Source of the DNA: Paragyromitra xinjiangensis
Taxonomy: Eukaryota > Ascomycota > Pezizomycetes > Pezizales > Discinaceae
Assembly: GCA_038503065.1 (NCBI GenBank)
Contig: JBCAMK010000020.1
Span: forward strand, 682,001-746,000
Length of the DNA stretch: 64,000 nt
Direction: 5' to 3'
Shown here: one piece after another, positions 11,252 through 24,389 of the stretch
Numbering within the stretch: position 1 is the stretch's first letter
Layout of the letters: every line of letters begins with the position of its first letter
Position numbers and translations under genes: made by a program
Notes under the pieces: model-generated
Databases searched by the model: none
What the model was told of the DNA's origin: nothing
What the model saw: only the letters and a program-made list of their open reading frames with translations

Positions 11252-14200
11252 GTCAGATCCAGGGAGGGAAGGTGAGAGGAGGATTACTAGACAATTTTTT
11301 TCTTTCTTTAGCTGTTCTTTTGGTTGAGGATCGCAAGCTTTTTGCTATATGACCGTATTAGGGATTTTGTTCTCACCTCGCTCTTTTACGGATCGATTTT
11401 TTTCTTTGTTTTTGTTTTCGTGGGTTTCTATTGGTGGGGGCTTACTGGACTTGGGTTGGTCAACTGGTATTTGAATTTTATGGAGGATTATCGTTGAGGT
11501 TGATATGGGTTAAGCATGATAGGTTTGGGTGGGTGGGTGGGTGTTTAACGGAGCAATTTTTCATGTTAATCTTTTTTTTCTTCTTTCCCTTACTTTTCTT
11601 CTGTTGCTTTCTTTTTTTATTTGAGTTAAGGGAGTTATACTGCGACTTTTATATCTGTTTTTTTATTATCTTTCAGCACTTGTGTTATCACTATGGAGTT
11701 TTTCCCTTTACCTTCCTTTTGTGTCCGATTGAAGAGGAAGAAGTGTGTTGAAGAGGCAGGCCTGAAGATGAGATCGAGACCGAGATCGAGATTGCCACAA
11801 TGAGAATACTGTCAGCCATTTCTGTTTTATCTCTCATCACCTGGTTGGGCAGCGCAAAACGGAGGAGGGGAGGAGGGGAGGAGCGGGGAGGGGAAATGGA
11901 GGGGGAGAAGATGGCTTGGAGACAAGAACTCTATCTCCTCGATCCATCTATGCTCGAGCTTTTTTGTTAGGTGCGATCCAGACTTAAGAGTCGATAATAC
12001 AACTTGTTTTGCCTGACGTCTAAGCTGAGTGCCCACTTATTTTATTTTTCTAGTCCTCAACACCAGATACCCTAGCAAGAGTGACGATGAGAGATCGTAA
12101 AATGACAGGGATGAACTCCCAGCACATGATAGTCGATTTCGATTCCCCTCCCGACATCACTCTGCTCCCTGGGCATAAAAAAAGGGACGTGCCAGGGAGC
12201 GGGGAGAGCTAGGAAGCCGGAGGATCACTTGGCCTAGACTAGCGGAAACGCTGTACGGGATCACAAATCGTTATTGGTTCTCGATAATACTCATCCCCAA
12301 TCACCATCACCAATCACGAACTCGAAATCCTCAACCTAGGCTCCCTCCCCCAAAAAAATAAAAAAAATAAAAGGAAAAAGGAAAATAAATCCTTCCCCCC
12401 GCAAATGATAGGCACGGAATAATCAATCGAGATCATGTGTCACCTGGAAGTTCTTCAGATGCTAGGAGCCAATCCCCTCATGGTGTTCGTTTCGCTGGAT
12501 ATTCTCCGCGGTGCGCACGAGCCCCTGGGTCTGTGCTTGGGAATAGAGCTTCCTTGGATATGTTTTTCCGGGGCGCGCAACCTCCGTATCGAGCAAAAAG
12601 AAAAGCAATAGATAAAGAACTCTCTAGCCGTATGAGAGTTAGCTAAAACAAGAAGGCTGAAGTGGAATGAGGGGAAGAGAACCCTGAGGAACTCAAAGAC
12701 TCTGTGGGGAATGGGAGACTAGTCACGGAGCTAAGCTCCTACGAAACACATCTGGCCAGGTCTAGACTTTGACTCAAGGCTGGACTTGAAGAGTTAGTTG
12801 GATTGGAATATGTGATAAGGACACGCCATATAGCGACACTGTGGCAGATCAGTCACAATACTGCGCATGAAAAGGTGGGAGACTAAAATAAGGTTCTGGC
12901 CCTAGGCTAGAAAAGCGCCTCGTAGCTAGACGCTCGCGTGACCACTTTCTAGATCGAGTCGGGCATCACTCCGATTTCGAGGAAAACCTGGTGCTTGTGT
13001 TGGTGCTCCCGTCAGGGTATTGCGCAAGAAGAGATCCAGTCCCATGGTTAATTCAGCCTTTTGTTATCACTCGCTTACGTTTTGGGGGTTAGAGGTGCTG
13101 TGGTGTGGGTCATTGTGTATCACTCGTTCGAACCCAGTGCTGGAATTTGGCTTTTGACAATCGAGTTAAGCGACGTTAGGAAGAAACAACCCATCCTAGC
13201 TTTGTGTGTAATCGGCTAGTGTTAGTAATGATTACATATCTATCCTAATAGGGAAGTGCGATCCCGTAAGGCCACCCAGTGGATAACCAGCCTATCGCAA
13301 CATGCAGGGACTAAAATTCTAACGATTAGGCCCCCTACAAGCAAGTAGGTTATTTGAAAAAGCAATGCTTAGTTTTATGGTTAGTTACTCGTCATTTAGA
13401 GCCCCGAAATACGAGTGATCAGGCTTAAGGTGCCTGGAAACGCTTATCAGATAAAGGATCAGTCACCTAGATAGAGGAAAGGGCAAAAGTTTAATCTACC
13501 CTTCAGGTTTAATCTACTCCAAGGCTCACTCTTTTTTTTCCTATGTACCGTGACCTCCACCCACATTCCTGGCTGCTATAACTTCCTCCCAGGCTCTAGA
13601 TAAAGGCACATCATTTGCAAGATTTTTAGGCTGTCTACAGCAAGTACATAAAGCGCAGCAGAAGGGCTGCCTCACTTTTGTGCTTCGCTGCTGGTAGGAG
13701 ATAGATTGCACCCCTAGATACAAGATCTCATTGGAAAGGAACCGCTTGTTTTATGGATGGCAGCCATGATGGGAAGTGATGAATTGTGTCGAAAAGAGAT
13801 ACGGTTTTATGGGGGGAAATTAAACCCGAAGGGTAGATAAAACCTTTGCTCTAGAGGAAATGACAGTTATCTCTCCAATAAGACGAAACTATTGAAATTA
13901 TAGGGGCATGTTTTGTGATAGCGGATTATGGTTAACGATCGGGGACAAGGATAGAGTAAATGGGGCTCGGAAAGAACGAGATTAATAAGAAATCTAATAG
14001 AAAGGTTCTAATAAAGGGGGTTATTCTAGGGGAATTGCTCAAAGTTATTCCGAGTGATTATTTGTGATCGTTCGTGATCGAGGAAGCGCCCATAGCACAC
14101 TCTACATTTAAAGACCCGTGAGGGTCTTGAGGGCAACAAACTGTAAATCGCCTGGGGGTATGAAACCCGACTTAGAACGCAGTCAAGCAGTCAAATCTCG

Positions 14201-14541
14201 GAGAACACCAGTTCAGAGGTTCCTTTTCCTCTTTCAAAAGTTCTCAATTTCGTCTCATTACTATCATTACAGAAATTCATAACACTCATATCGTAAAGCG
14301 TGATATACCTCCGCAACCCTCCTTTACAAAAGAAAATGGTCAACTTCCCAAATCCCTAGCCCATCAGTTGGGCAATGGACATGTCGCTACCATTCTGTCA
14401 TGCCGTTCACGTTACCCTCTAACACGATCTAACACATGCATATTCTGACAAAAAAAACGTAACAAAAGAAATTTAATACCCAAAATAAACGCCAAGATAA
14501 AAAAAAAGTCAAATTCTAAACCTGAATTCATGTCTCATCCA
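11252..14541. other. Gene-poor interval containing one MITE
   Basis: No protein gene is recognisable in about 3.3 kb. The left end (11280-11750) is T-rich and looks like the 3' flank of the Yippee gene. A 371-bp element with terminal inverted repeats lies at 13481-13851 and is listed separately. The remaining open frames are short and without motifs. Confidence 0.55.
13481..13851. mobile_element. MITE with long terminal inverted repeats and 9-bp target duplication (Mutator-like)
   Basis: The two ends are inverted copies: 13481-13513 and 13819-13851 match at about 29 of 33 positions. The ends begin GGGCAAAAG on the left and GAGCAAAGG on the right when read inward, and share the core TCTACCCTTC. 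Immediately outside, the 9-bp sequence TAGAGGAAA occurs at 13472-13480 and again at 13852-13860, in direct orientation. A 9-bp duplication with long inverted repeats is characteristic of Mutator-like elements. The 305-bp interior has no transposase, so the copy is non-autonomous. Superfamily assignment is inference. Confidence 0.8.
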
Positions 14542-15198
14542 TCACCATTGTCCGAACAAGAACTTAGCAACACGTTTCAGCCGGTGCCGAGCACCACCAC
14601 CGCGTTGATCAAATGCTGGTGGAGATGATGGTCTATTCATATCGATATTCCCTTGTGAATACCCACCACCTGTAGCATACCATGGTGGAGGGGATGGTGG
14701 AGGTGAATATGGGTTCTTTGACCTCCGTGAGCGGAACATCGGTGGGTGGTTATCAGTGCCTAGATAAAATATAGACTCCATCGGTTGAGGGGCAGCAGGG
14801 TAAACGCTGCGCTGGCTCTTACGGGAAGGTGCAGCATTGTATTGTTGTGGCTGGTAGTATACTGGTGCTGGTGGAGGTGCAGGAACAGATCTCCGCTTCC
14901 GTGATGACTTTCTCCGCACTTTCTGATCCCGCTCACGCTCTGTATATCGTGCGTGGTATTCTGAAAAGGTACGGGGATGTGGAGGATATGGATCTTCGGC
15001 GGAGAAGTGATGTGTATGATAGCGGTTGTACTTGAGGTCTTGCTTGATAGGGAACAGCGGAGCATCGCGCTTGCTTGGAGTCCGTTGGAGCGGCGTGTAC
15101 ACCTGTTCCGCGGCCGGAGGGACCGGGCGAGCATAACGGTACGGGTCGCTGCTAGGCGGCGGAATGTAACTGTAGTTGGCGCTGTTGGTGTACCTCAT
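14542..15198 (-). CDS. Hypothetical Pro/Tyr/Arg-rich protein
   Basis: I do not recognise this protein. The open frame of 218 codons starts MRYTNSANYSYIPPPSSDP and is rich in Pro, Tyr, Ser and Arg. It has a basic patch near residues 93-107 (KVRRKSSRKRRS), short poly-Pro runs (PPPSPPP) and a basic amphipathic end, RLKRVAKFLFGQW. No signal peptide or membrane segment is visible, so it is probably largely disordered. A second open frame upstream (15422 to about 15315) ends in a good GTAAGA donor, but no acceptor joins the two in frame, so a 5' leader intron or separate start remains possible. It lies in a gene-poor stretch; real expression is unproven. Confidence 0.5.
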   Translation of the reverse strand: MRYTNSANYSYIPPPSSDPYRYARPVPPAAEQVYTPLQRTPSKRDAPLFPIKQDLKYNRYHTHHFSAEDPYPPHPRTFSEYHARYTERERDQKVRRKSSRKRRSVPAPPPAPVYYQPQQYNAAPSRKSQRSVYPAAPQPMESIFYLGTDNHPPMFRSRRSKNPYSPPPSPPPWYATGGGYSQGNIDMNRPSSPPAFDQRGGGARHRLKRVAKFLFGQW

Positions 15199-17997
15199 GT
15201 TGGCTTTGAGGTTAAAGGAGTCTAAGCTGGATTTTAGGCTGGTGATACTACTAAATACTGTACTATTGGCTTAGTTTCTGAAGGCAAAGTGACAAGACAC
15301 CGGAGAACGCCTCTTACCTTTGGATTATCTGTCAACAAATCCCCACAAGACGGCAAAGTGAAGTGATAGTTATTGGCCGTGCTGTTCAACGAATCTAGGG
15401 GGTCCACGGCATTTGTAGCCATTTACTCACCGCCTTGGATTTAAACACAGGGAGGCTCAGCTCCAGAATTCAAACCTCATGATATGTTTTTATCGTCTTC
15501 GATGGTCACAAGTCTTCTAAATCAAGAAAAAAATCAGTTCCTAAAGACAGTACGGCCTGAGGAAAGTAAAAGTATGACGCAACACGGCTCGAGAGTCTTG
15601 AAATATGCCTTTCTGTGGGGCTTGGTTAGTTTGTTAGTCGTAATAAAAATAAAAATAATAAAAATAATAAAATAATAATCGTATTTTCAGCACCGGTCCT
15701 CAGTGGTCATTTGGGGCGTGCGCGTTCTGTTCAGCAAGATGTCAAAAATGGGGTTGAGATGTCTTGTAGTTATGTGCGTCATAGTCAGAAATGTGGAACC
15801 CGGTGGACTTCTCGGAGAGGAGGGATGGGGGGGTGGTGAATAAAATATATGTTCACACGGAACATTCAGGAAGTTCATGTGCACATATATGATCCACATA
15901 TATCGTGTCGCGTGGTGCAGCGTACCTATTTGATCGATCGCTTAGGCATGCGCATGCAGGCACCCCGGGATGAAGCCTCGCCCCTTAACGCTTCCCTTCT
16001 CTTCCCTGCATCTGATCCTGACGTAAGGCGACCGACCATACATCGCTCAGTTGAATAGATAAACAACCAAGACATCTCCGGTACTGAACACAAGACAAGA
16101 CAAGGTACACACGGTGGCTGCGCTCCCCTCACGAGGTACGTTTGCTCGAGAGCCAGTCGTAACACCTCTACGAATTTCTCAGACATATCTTCCCTTCCAA
16201 GAAAATGCGGACAGTTGGGTTACGCTGCGTCATATTTGGAACCCGGAAATCTCATTCGATCATGTGGTCAGTTTCGGGTTAGGGGTTTGTCACACCTTGT
16301 CACTCGGCGCCTCTGGGCCAAGGTGGTACAGTGTAGCCACAAAAAGTAACGAAATGGGGCTTAGGGTAGGTAGGAAAATGAGGCTAGAGCGGCGGGGCTA
16401 TCTGTTTAACAGGCTACTATATAATGCGAGACCCGTACTATTCTCATGCCCTGGCCTTATTACAGCCTCGGCGTTTGTGGATTAGAATGTGCTATTCCAG
16501 AGAGATAATGGGGTGGCTTCAGCCTGGCAGGAAAATCAACCACTTAAACCTACATGTATTGCTAGGTAATTGTGGAGTGCTTAGATACAAACATATTGCA
16601 CGGTCATATTTAACGGCTGGGGAAGAAGAGAGAAGTTCATACATGTAGATTTACTACATGTAATTATGTGAATATTAAGGACATATGTGATTAGTGCACT
16701 ACTGGTCGGATATACTTGATGAAATAAGCAAAGAAATAAGTCACGCTCAGTAAGACTTGGCAATAGAATATGCTTGCAGCAGCATGTGAGGCTTGACCTA
16801 ACTCAATAACCGAATAAAACGGTCTAGGCCCAAGACCATAGGGAATTTGTGCCCGGGTCTACAGTCGTCCTGTCAAGCGGTGGAGAGGAATTGCCGTCTC
16901 TACGTAGCCGATTCATTTACTATATTTCCTTCCCTTCTGCCTCAGAAACTGCCAGACTACCTTTACAGAATGCATTTAGTATAGATTATGGACCGTTCAT
17001 TCCTAGTAAAAGGTTCGGAGCGACCTTATTGAGAGATATGTTTATGGTCGCCTTCAGCAAAGAAAGAGCTACAAGGTTGGTTAAGTATGAGCTTAAGCAA
17101 GCCGTGAAGCTAAACTAGGCAGCAATAATCTTCGGGTCGCATATTCACTTGATCTGGGCCTTTCAAGTCATTTTATGTTTGGTGCAATGGTCCGTAAGGC
17201 TTATCCAACACGTACTACGCACTTTGGCGATCACCAGTGTCTCGGATGACTCAATTGCAACGCCACCTCTTAATGACGCATAGTACTGTTAGATGCTGAA
17301 TGTTATACTCGGCAAATTTTACAGTTGGTGATCGTTTAGTTGCCATTCCTCTCGCCACAAACCAGCAATCTGAGATATTAATTATCCAAGTACACTGGAG
17401 CCAACTAAACCAAACTAACTAATTACCTTTTCAACAGTCATCTCAACTTTTTTTCGCAATTCCCTTCCCACAGAAACTCAAACACGTAACTAGATGGTCC
17501 TCCGATCTTCCAACAAAAGAGTAAACAAGATAATTATTTTATCTGCCTTGACAGTGGATGAGTCAAAGAGCCAAAAGTGAAAGAGAACCTAAAGAACATC
17601 CGGAGCGTAACAAGTAGAATAAGAAAGAAACCAACGCCCCATTGCTCCTATTGCCCTTCTTTCTAACAATTGATTTGACTCTTCAAGCCCTTCCCGGTGC
17701 CCTAATCTATCGTCGTTTCTTCCTTTCCTTCGTTTATATGATAGACTGATAGCCACGCCAGAGAAATAGTAAGACTCCTTACCGAAGTCTCGGGCTCACC
17801 AGGTGCCAATGTCCTCCTTCCTCCTCCTGTTATCTTACCTGATGATAGTGATAACGTTTAATGTACAATGTTCGAACGTCGGAAATAGGAGATGACAAAA
17901 AAAAAGAAAAGTAGTTAAATTGTAAAGAAATGGAGTAAAACAGCCGAAAACCAAGAAGCACATAAGACTGGCCGCATACATTTTTCTGCCTCTAGCT
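15199..17997. other. Gene-poor interval, no gene recognised
   Basis: About 2.8 kb with only short, motif-less open frames. An A/T-rich AAAATAAT run lies at about 15640-15680. The right portion (about 17600-17997) is probably 3' flank of MOT1. No RNA gene or inverted repeat was confirmed here. Confidence 0.5.
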
Positions 17998-20900
17998 CTA
18001 CGCCTGTAAAGTCGCAATGAAATTATTGAGATCATATTCGTCGGTATACTGGGAGTCGTCCCAGAGCTCGCCGAGATCATCCAGTACGCCTTTGGTACCC
18101 TTCTTGATGACTTGTCCGTTGACATCTACCATATCCTCTTCTGCGGCCTCTTTCTGCATAACTCCCGCGTCGCCGACATTGAAAAGGTCGAGGATCTGGT
18201 CTGTTTCCATAGTCGCTAGACCTGCATTCTGTTGATTTACCACCGTTGATGCTACGTCTAGCTTGAAGCGTTGGAGACTAAGGAAACAATTGATGTCAGT
18301 AATCTACTAGTTTGGGGGAAATGTTAACGAATAAAACCTTACCTCATAATCTTCTCTTCAAGCGTGCTGCGAGTAACGAGTCGGTACACATTGACCACCT
18401 TCTTCTGGCCAATACGATGTGCGCGATCCATAGCCTGCATATCTTTCTGTGGATTCCAGTCATGCTCTACGAAGATGACAGTATCTGCTCCTGTCAAATT
18501 GAGACCCAAACCACCAACATGGGTAGTTAGTAGCAAAACGTCGATAGATGGATCCCCATTGAACTTCGTAACGATATCTTGTCTTTTTCTCGCCTCTGTA
18601 CCACCGTCCATCCTTAGGTACGACACAGTTGGCAGTAGCTTCTTCAGAACGTCGTTCTCCACAATATCCAACATCTCCTTCAGCTGGCAGAATATCAATG
18701 CACGGTGTTGGCTAATTGCGGTAGCTTCAGCCGGCATTTCCCCAGCGTTATTAACACTGTCGATACCAATGCCACAATCCACGAGCAGATCTCGCAGCGC
18801 GCCCAACTTTGGCGCATGAATGGGGTCTCGTATATGGGACTTTTCTCTTATCAGCTGGCGACTGACTTTCTCGAACTGCGGGTGCTTCTCGTTCAGGACG
18901 AGAGCCGGAGAATTACATAGTTTCCGCATATATTGTAGAGCCTGGAAGATGTGCTGCTTCGCTTGCTTGTCTCCATCCGTCGCAACAGCTCCGACGATCT
19001 GTTTCGATTGTTTCTTGGCGAAATCATCGTACAGCTTCTTCTGTAGCTCACTGAGGTCGCAGTAGTAGTTCTGGATGATTTTTGGTGGTAGATCATCCAA
19101 CACTTCTTCCTTCAATCTTCGGAGTAAGAAAGGTAGCACCTGCTTATGCAATGCCTCAATGGCCAAGGCACCAGCTTCTTGCTCTTTCGAATTACTCTTA
19201 CTATTTCGGCTCGCAGCAATTGGTTTTGCAAACCTGTCCAAGAATACCTTTTCGGTGCCTAAGAAACCAGGCATTAGGAAATCGAATAATGACCATAGCT
19301 CCAAGACATTATTTTGGATTGGCGTTCCAGACAAGATTAGACGATGATTTGCAGAAATCCGCTTAACGGCCTGGGTAAGCTTCGCCTTGGAATTTTTAAT
19401 GATATGCCCTTCGTCAAGAACGCAATAATTCCAACTGAAAGACCCAATATTGTCAATATCATTCCTACAGATGTCGTACGAAGTGATAACAATATCAGTG
19501 CTACCAAGTTGAGCCCGCACCCGCGCTCGTTCTGCCGGGTTGCCAATATAGCATAACGCAGTAAGAAAGGGTGCGAATTGATTTATTTCTTGTTGCCAAT
19601 GCCCAGAAAGCGTTGGCGGGCAAACGATGAGTGATGGCAGACGGCGGTTTTCCACGGATCCTGTCTTTGCGAATTCTTGCGCACGTAAGTAGTGATCGCT
19701 AGCGATAATGCAAATGGTTTGGAGCGTCTTTCCAAGTCCCATGTCTAAGTTGCGTTAGCACGGATGAACCAAATGCTTTCGGGAGGAGATACCAACCATC
19801 ACACAAAATACCGTGGAGATGGTACTTGTTCAAGAACGCAAGCCAATTGACACCTTCTTGTTGATATGATCTCAAAGAGGCCTTGATAGCAACTGGCAGA
19901 TCGAATGGCTCAACCTTGTGCACGTCAAGCATTTGTGAAATAAATTTCCGCTCTCGGTCACGGCCCTTCAATAACTCCTCAGAAAGTCCGGGAGGATCAG
20001 GAATACCAGCCTGATCGAATTAGACTAGTTAGAAACGCTCCTAGAATTCTAACGAAAAGAGAGGGACTACAAACCTCCAACGGCACCAACTTGACTAACG
20101 TTGCGAATGTGGTCGTAGCGATGAGACGTATATCATTATCGGAATCACTCATTCTCCCTAACACGGGTACGATCAAGAAGACAACATAAGGAAGAATATC
20201 CGTCTCCATAACATGTATCAGATGGTACACACATTCGATCGCACCTTGCCGACACCGTAATTCATGCGCATTTGCGAAATTAGGCAAGACTTTCTCTACT
20301 AGGTTTGTCATTCCTTCAATAGTGATGACACTACATATTGTAGCAAAACATTTCGCAGCAGCATAGCGGAGCACTGAAAAGTTCGATTGAAGTGCTCTTA
20401 TTATCAGCGGGAAAAGTCCGATAATTGTTGGGTAAAGGTCCGGATGGAACTTCGGTAGGAGTGCTCGAATCGTTGAAAGGCCATCGACAACCTCTTGCCC
20501 GAGCGTGATGTTCGGGTCCTTGATATTGTCTGGAAGGTCCCCATCAAAAGCAATATGCAAAGGCGTTTCAATGCAATCTCGTAGCTTTGGAACCGCATCA
20601 AATAAGGAAGCCCCGAAGGTTTGCGCAAGCTGTTCGAGCGCTTCTTTAGCACCACGCCTTTTGATCCGAGCTTCTCTAGCCTCCCTTTCGAATGTTGCTT
20701 GATCTGCGTGATCTTTCCGATCCTCTTCCTTCCTCAGCGATAGAATGCTCTCCTCCAGGGCCTCATTTTGGTGGAACATTGGCACCTCCGAGGTATCTAC
20801 ACAAAGGAAAGAGTTAAGATTCTTTGTGAGTTTATCGGCTACTGCAGCACGCCCACTTCTTGAACATAAGCCCACGAGTGAGGCAATCGCCTGCGCTGAA

Positions 20901-23900
20901 CGGCGCTGCAGATCCAGATTCTCCTCTAGCTTGACACTCTCCATAACACCATGGACAACTGGATTCAATTTCTTTGGTAGTTGCCCAGATGCGATATACG
21001 CACCAGCTGCCGCTGCCAGAACCCGGACGTCACGTACTGCTTTGGCTGCCTTGGCATCCTTGATAGCCGCTACGGCACTGTTCTTTGCATCTGTGAGCGC
21101 CTGCGTAGACATAAGTCTCTGTGTTGGGAGAAGTGATTTTTTGAGACGAGTAAATTCTTCTTCGACGATCCTCTCGGCCTTTTCGACACTGAACGCGTCT
21201 GGACCAGCCTCAGGGTCGCCCTGACAAACCGCAGCGATATGAGGAATTTTTGATGCTGATACACGACCAATATCCCGGAAGGCGTTAAGCAACGAGCGGC
21301 ACTGCGCTTGAACGATATGAACATATGAAGCGAGATCACGATAGCACGATGGCCGTTCAGAGTTAAGTAAGGTTGAAAGTGCTTCCAAGAATGCGGCCTT
21401 CAGATCAGTGTTTTCCCTCGTCTCCTTCGCGTACTCTTCGATAATCATTGCTGTTACTAACTCTGTAGAGGAATAAGGAGATTGGAGACCTTGAATAATT
21501 TTGCGTTGGAAGGTAGGTAGGGCATCTTCTCTTGGCCATAAGCTCATGGCTTTACCGAGGGCCTTCGCGCCAGCAATCTTGGTCTTGATGATTGTCTCGA
21601 TGCCAACCAGATCAACGTCACCTTGAATCATATGGCCGTCAACATTATGGGCTGATACAACGGGTTCTTCCTTCTTTTCGCTCTTGCGACGCCTTTTGGT
21701 TGCTGGTTCTTGCACAATCAGGGAAGTTTGTGCAGGCGAAGGCCCCCTCATAAGGCCAGGGAGAACTAATGTCTGCCCCGATGGTCTGATAAATAGAGAT
21801 GGATCCATGGGATGGGGATGTCGAGAAACACCGATAGGTGTGGTTAGTAAAGTGATCAGCGGTTCAAGATGCATTCCAAACTCAGTCGCAAAACGGTGAG
21901 GGTCATCTCGTGCAAGTTCCTCTGTCAACGCCATCCATACTTGTAATGATAATGACAAAACAGACTAAGACAAGGTCAGCTAGGTTCAACACAGAGAAGG
22001 TGAAACAACATACCTCAACCCTCTCAACTAATAGATTTTGGAAAATCAGTCGCAAAATCTTGCCTTCAACCCATCCTTTCGTCCCATCACCTTGAATATT
22101 CAAGAAAGTTAGAAGCGCACGCAAGACCGCAGCCCGTACACTGGTAATCGTATGGCGTAGGAATGGATAAAGTCGGGGAACAAGCAGGGCGAATGATTGC
22201 CTATGATCGGTTAGCAAGGCAGCGTCCAAATCAGAATGCTGGTGGGTTCATACAATGAATCAGTAGAAGCCTTTATTCTCATAGCTTCCAATACTTGCGG
22301 GAACGAGCACAGTTTCGCCAACAGATCCATGACCGAACCCGTGCTTGCACTGAGATCATCCTTGAGATGCGAAAGGCACTCCCATACAACGTTGATTAGG
22401 CCATCGACCGCGGCAGGTCGCAAATTGATGAACTCAGAAGCTATGGGGATTAGAGTAGCTGCACTAACGGCCCTGACATCATCATCATGATCCGCCAGTC
22501 CTCGCATAACGGCCCTTACGACCCCGTCCAGGAGCTCAGTATCTTTCACTAGCAGATCTGTACGAACCGCAACGAGATATTTCAGCCCGAGCATTCCCCC
22601 GTGGCAAACCTCCCAAACCGGATGGGCGAGATTGAGGTCCTCTTGCATAACAAGTCGGTATAAGATGCGATATACAGAATGAACTGAAACTGGAGGGAGA
22701 TGAAGTAGCAATGCACCCATTGTTTGTGAAGTAGTCTCGCGAATCGGAGCAACCACCTAGGAGAATTAGCAATATAGCAAAGTGAGCAAAAGTTGTCAAA
22801 GCTCACTGTATCAGAAACATAGTCGCCAAAACGATCTAGCATGAAAACACAACATAGCCGACAAGCCAGATCATCCAACCATCTACGGTTTAAGATGTCA
22901 TTCTCCTTGCGGGGTTTACCTCGTTCTCTTCCCGCCCCGCCTCCATGTACCCTCACTACTTCTCGAATACCCATAGCAGCCCCATGTCTGATTTCCCAAT
23001 TAGGATCGAACATGTCGACTAGAAGGATTTCACATAGGCGTTCAAATGGCCATTCGAATACCTCTCCGGATGTTTGGATTATTGGAGATGGTGGAGCCGC
23101 GGGGCCCTTATGCTCAACAATAATTTTCGTGTCATCCGGTGGATTCTTGGTATCCAAGGAAAAGTAATCGGTAACAGCAACAGCTCCGTTTACGGTATCC
23201 TGTTGCTTAATTGGGTGTGGTGTGTTTACATCAGTAGGAGTTGGGGGCACAACATCCATACTCATCCGCCTAGCTGATGAACCAAGATCTACCACGCGAA
23301 CCTTATTTGCATGGTTCTTAGCATTTGCTTTTGCCTTTCGCTTAAGCATATTTTGTTGCCTTCTGCTGAGCCCCAAAGCCCCATCTTCTGTTGGTGTTTG
23401 TGGAGTATTGGCTGGTCCATCAGGTGACATCGCCATCATTGTGGTTTGTATGGCCGGCGATGCCATGGGCGGGCGGAATGTGCCCCCAACTGAAGTATCA
23501 ATCCTTGGTGCTTGCACCGAGTGACTCATCGTCGCAAAATCCTTCTCTGTGACAATCTCATCCTCGATATATTCGCCCCCAAGGCCCAATCTTGCCGTCA
23601 CATTCCTCTTCTGGGCTGCCAAACGCTCCGCTGGATCCAAGTCAGCCAAAGAATAATCATATTCCTTGCCTGAGCTCCCAAGCAGCCTTTTGCCGTTCTT
23701 GATGACCGCTGTTATATCAAGGGTGTCAAAGGTCAACAAATCGTCTGGGTTGGCAGCAGCGACGCCATTTTCTAATTTGAGAGGTGGTGCTTCGTGAAAC
23801 TCGATTTCTTGTTCCTCCTGTTTGGGCTCGAGTTTTATCGGATCGTCCAAGGCATTGGGATCCCATTTTTCGGCGTTTTCTACTATCCCAGCGATTGCCT

Positions 23901-24389
23901 TATTTGCAGCTAGCCGAGTATCCCAGTTCTTGGATCTGAGGAATGGGACAACCCTGTTGAGAAGATTGAATAGCTCATCGGGGTGAGCTTTCTGGATGTC
24001 GGCGAGTTGGGCAGCAGCTGTGGTTCGCACAAGCTGACTCGACCCGGAGTCGAGTAGTCTGTGATGACGCAAGCAGCTGGAGTTAGGAATGTTCCAAACC
24101 AAACGAAAGGCAAAAAGCAAAAGTGAGGCTCTGTGTAGAGTGGCACTCAAGTGAGTGATGGGTGAAACAGGGAGAGGAATAACTCACGTTACAAGTCTGT
24201 CTAATCTGCAGGACGCGCAATCACAAAGATGGACCCGTTAGTCTCCGACATGTAGATAGACAACAGCAACATCACGATCGCTGTGAACGACGGTCGCGAT
24301 AAAAATCAATCACGTAGTCTGCTGATGATGCAGCAGGTGTTGTGAGAAAATCACGTGTGGGCCAGTGGACGGGAGGCTTACCTGGACAT
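17998..24389 (-). CDS. MOT1: TBP-associated Snf2-family ATPase Mot1/BTAF1
   Basis: Mot1 uses ATP to remove TATA-binding protein from DNA and so redistributes it between promoters. Nine exons join in frame: 24389-24382, 24205-24188, 24058-22807, 22756-22254, 22200-22014, 21964-20075, 20010-19797, 19744-18343 and 18277-17998, giving about 1917 aa (yeast Mot1 is 1867). The first two exons are only 8 and 18 nt and restore MSRLDRLVTLLDSGSSQLVR, the conserved N-terminus. HEAT-repeat-like helices fill the N-terminal two thirds. The ATPase motifs follow: DDMGLGKT at about 1357-1364, DEGH at about 1468-1471, and AMDRAHRIGQ near 1796-1805. The C-terminus NLFNVGDAG-like region and the end FIATLQA match the family. 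All nine joins preserve frame. Confidence 0.96.

Noticed and set aside
13105..13150. GTTCGAACCC, resembling a tRNA T-loop
   Set aside because: No acceptor, D or anticodon stem could be folded around it in either direction.
15234..15422. Open frame with a good GTAAGA donor upstream of the 218-aa hypothetical gene
   Set aside because: No AG acceptor joins it in frame to the downstream frame, so it was not merged; it may be a separate or leader exon.
20745..21224. Plus-strand frame of 159 codons within MOT1
   Set aside because: Antisense shadow of the Mot1 HEAT-repeat region.
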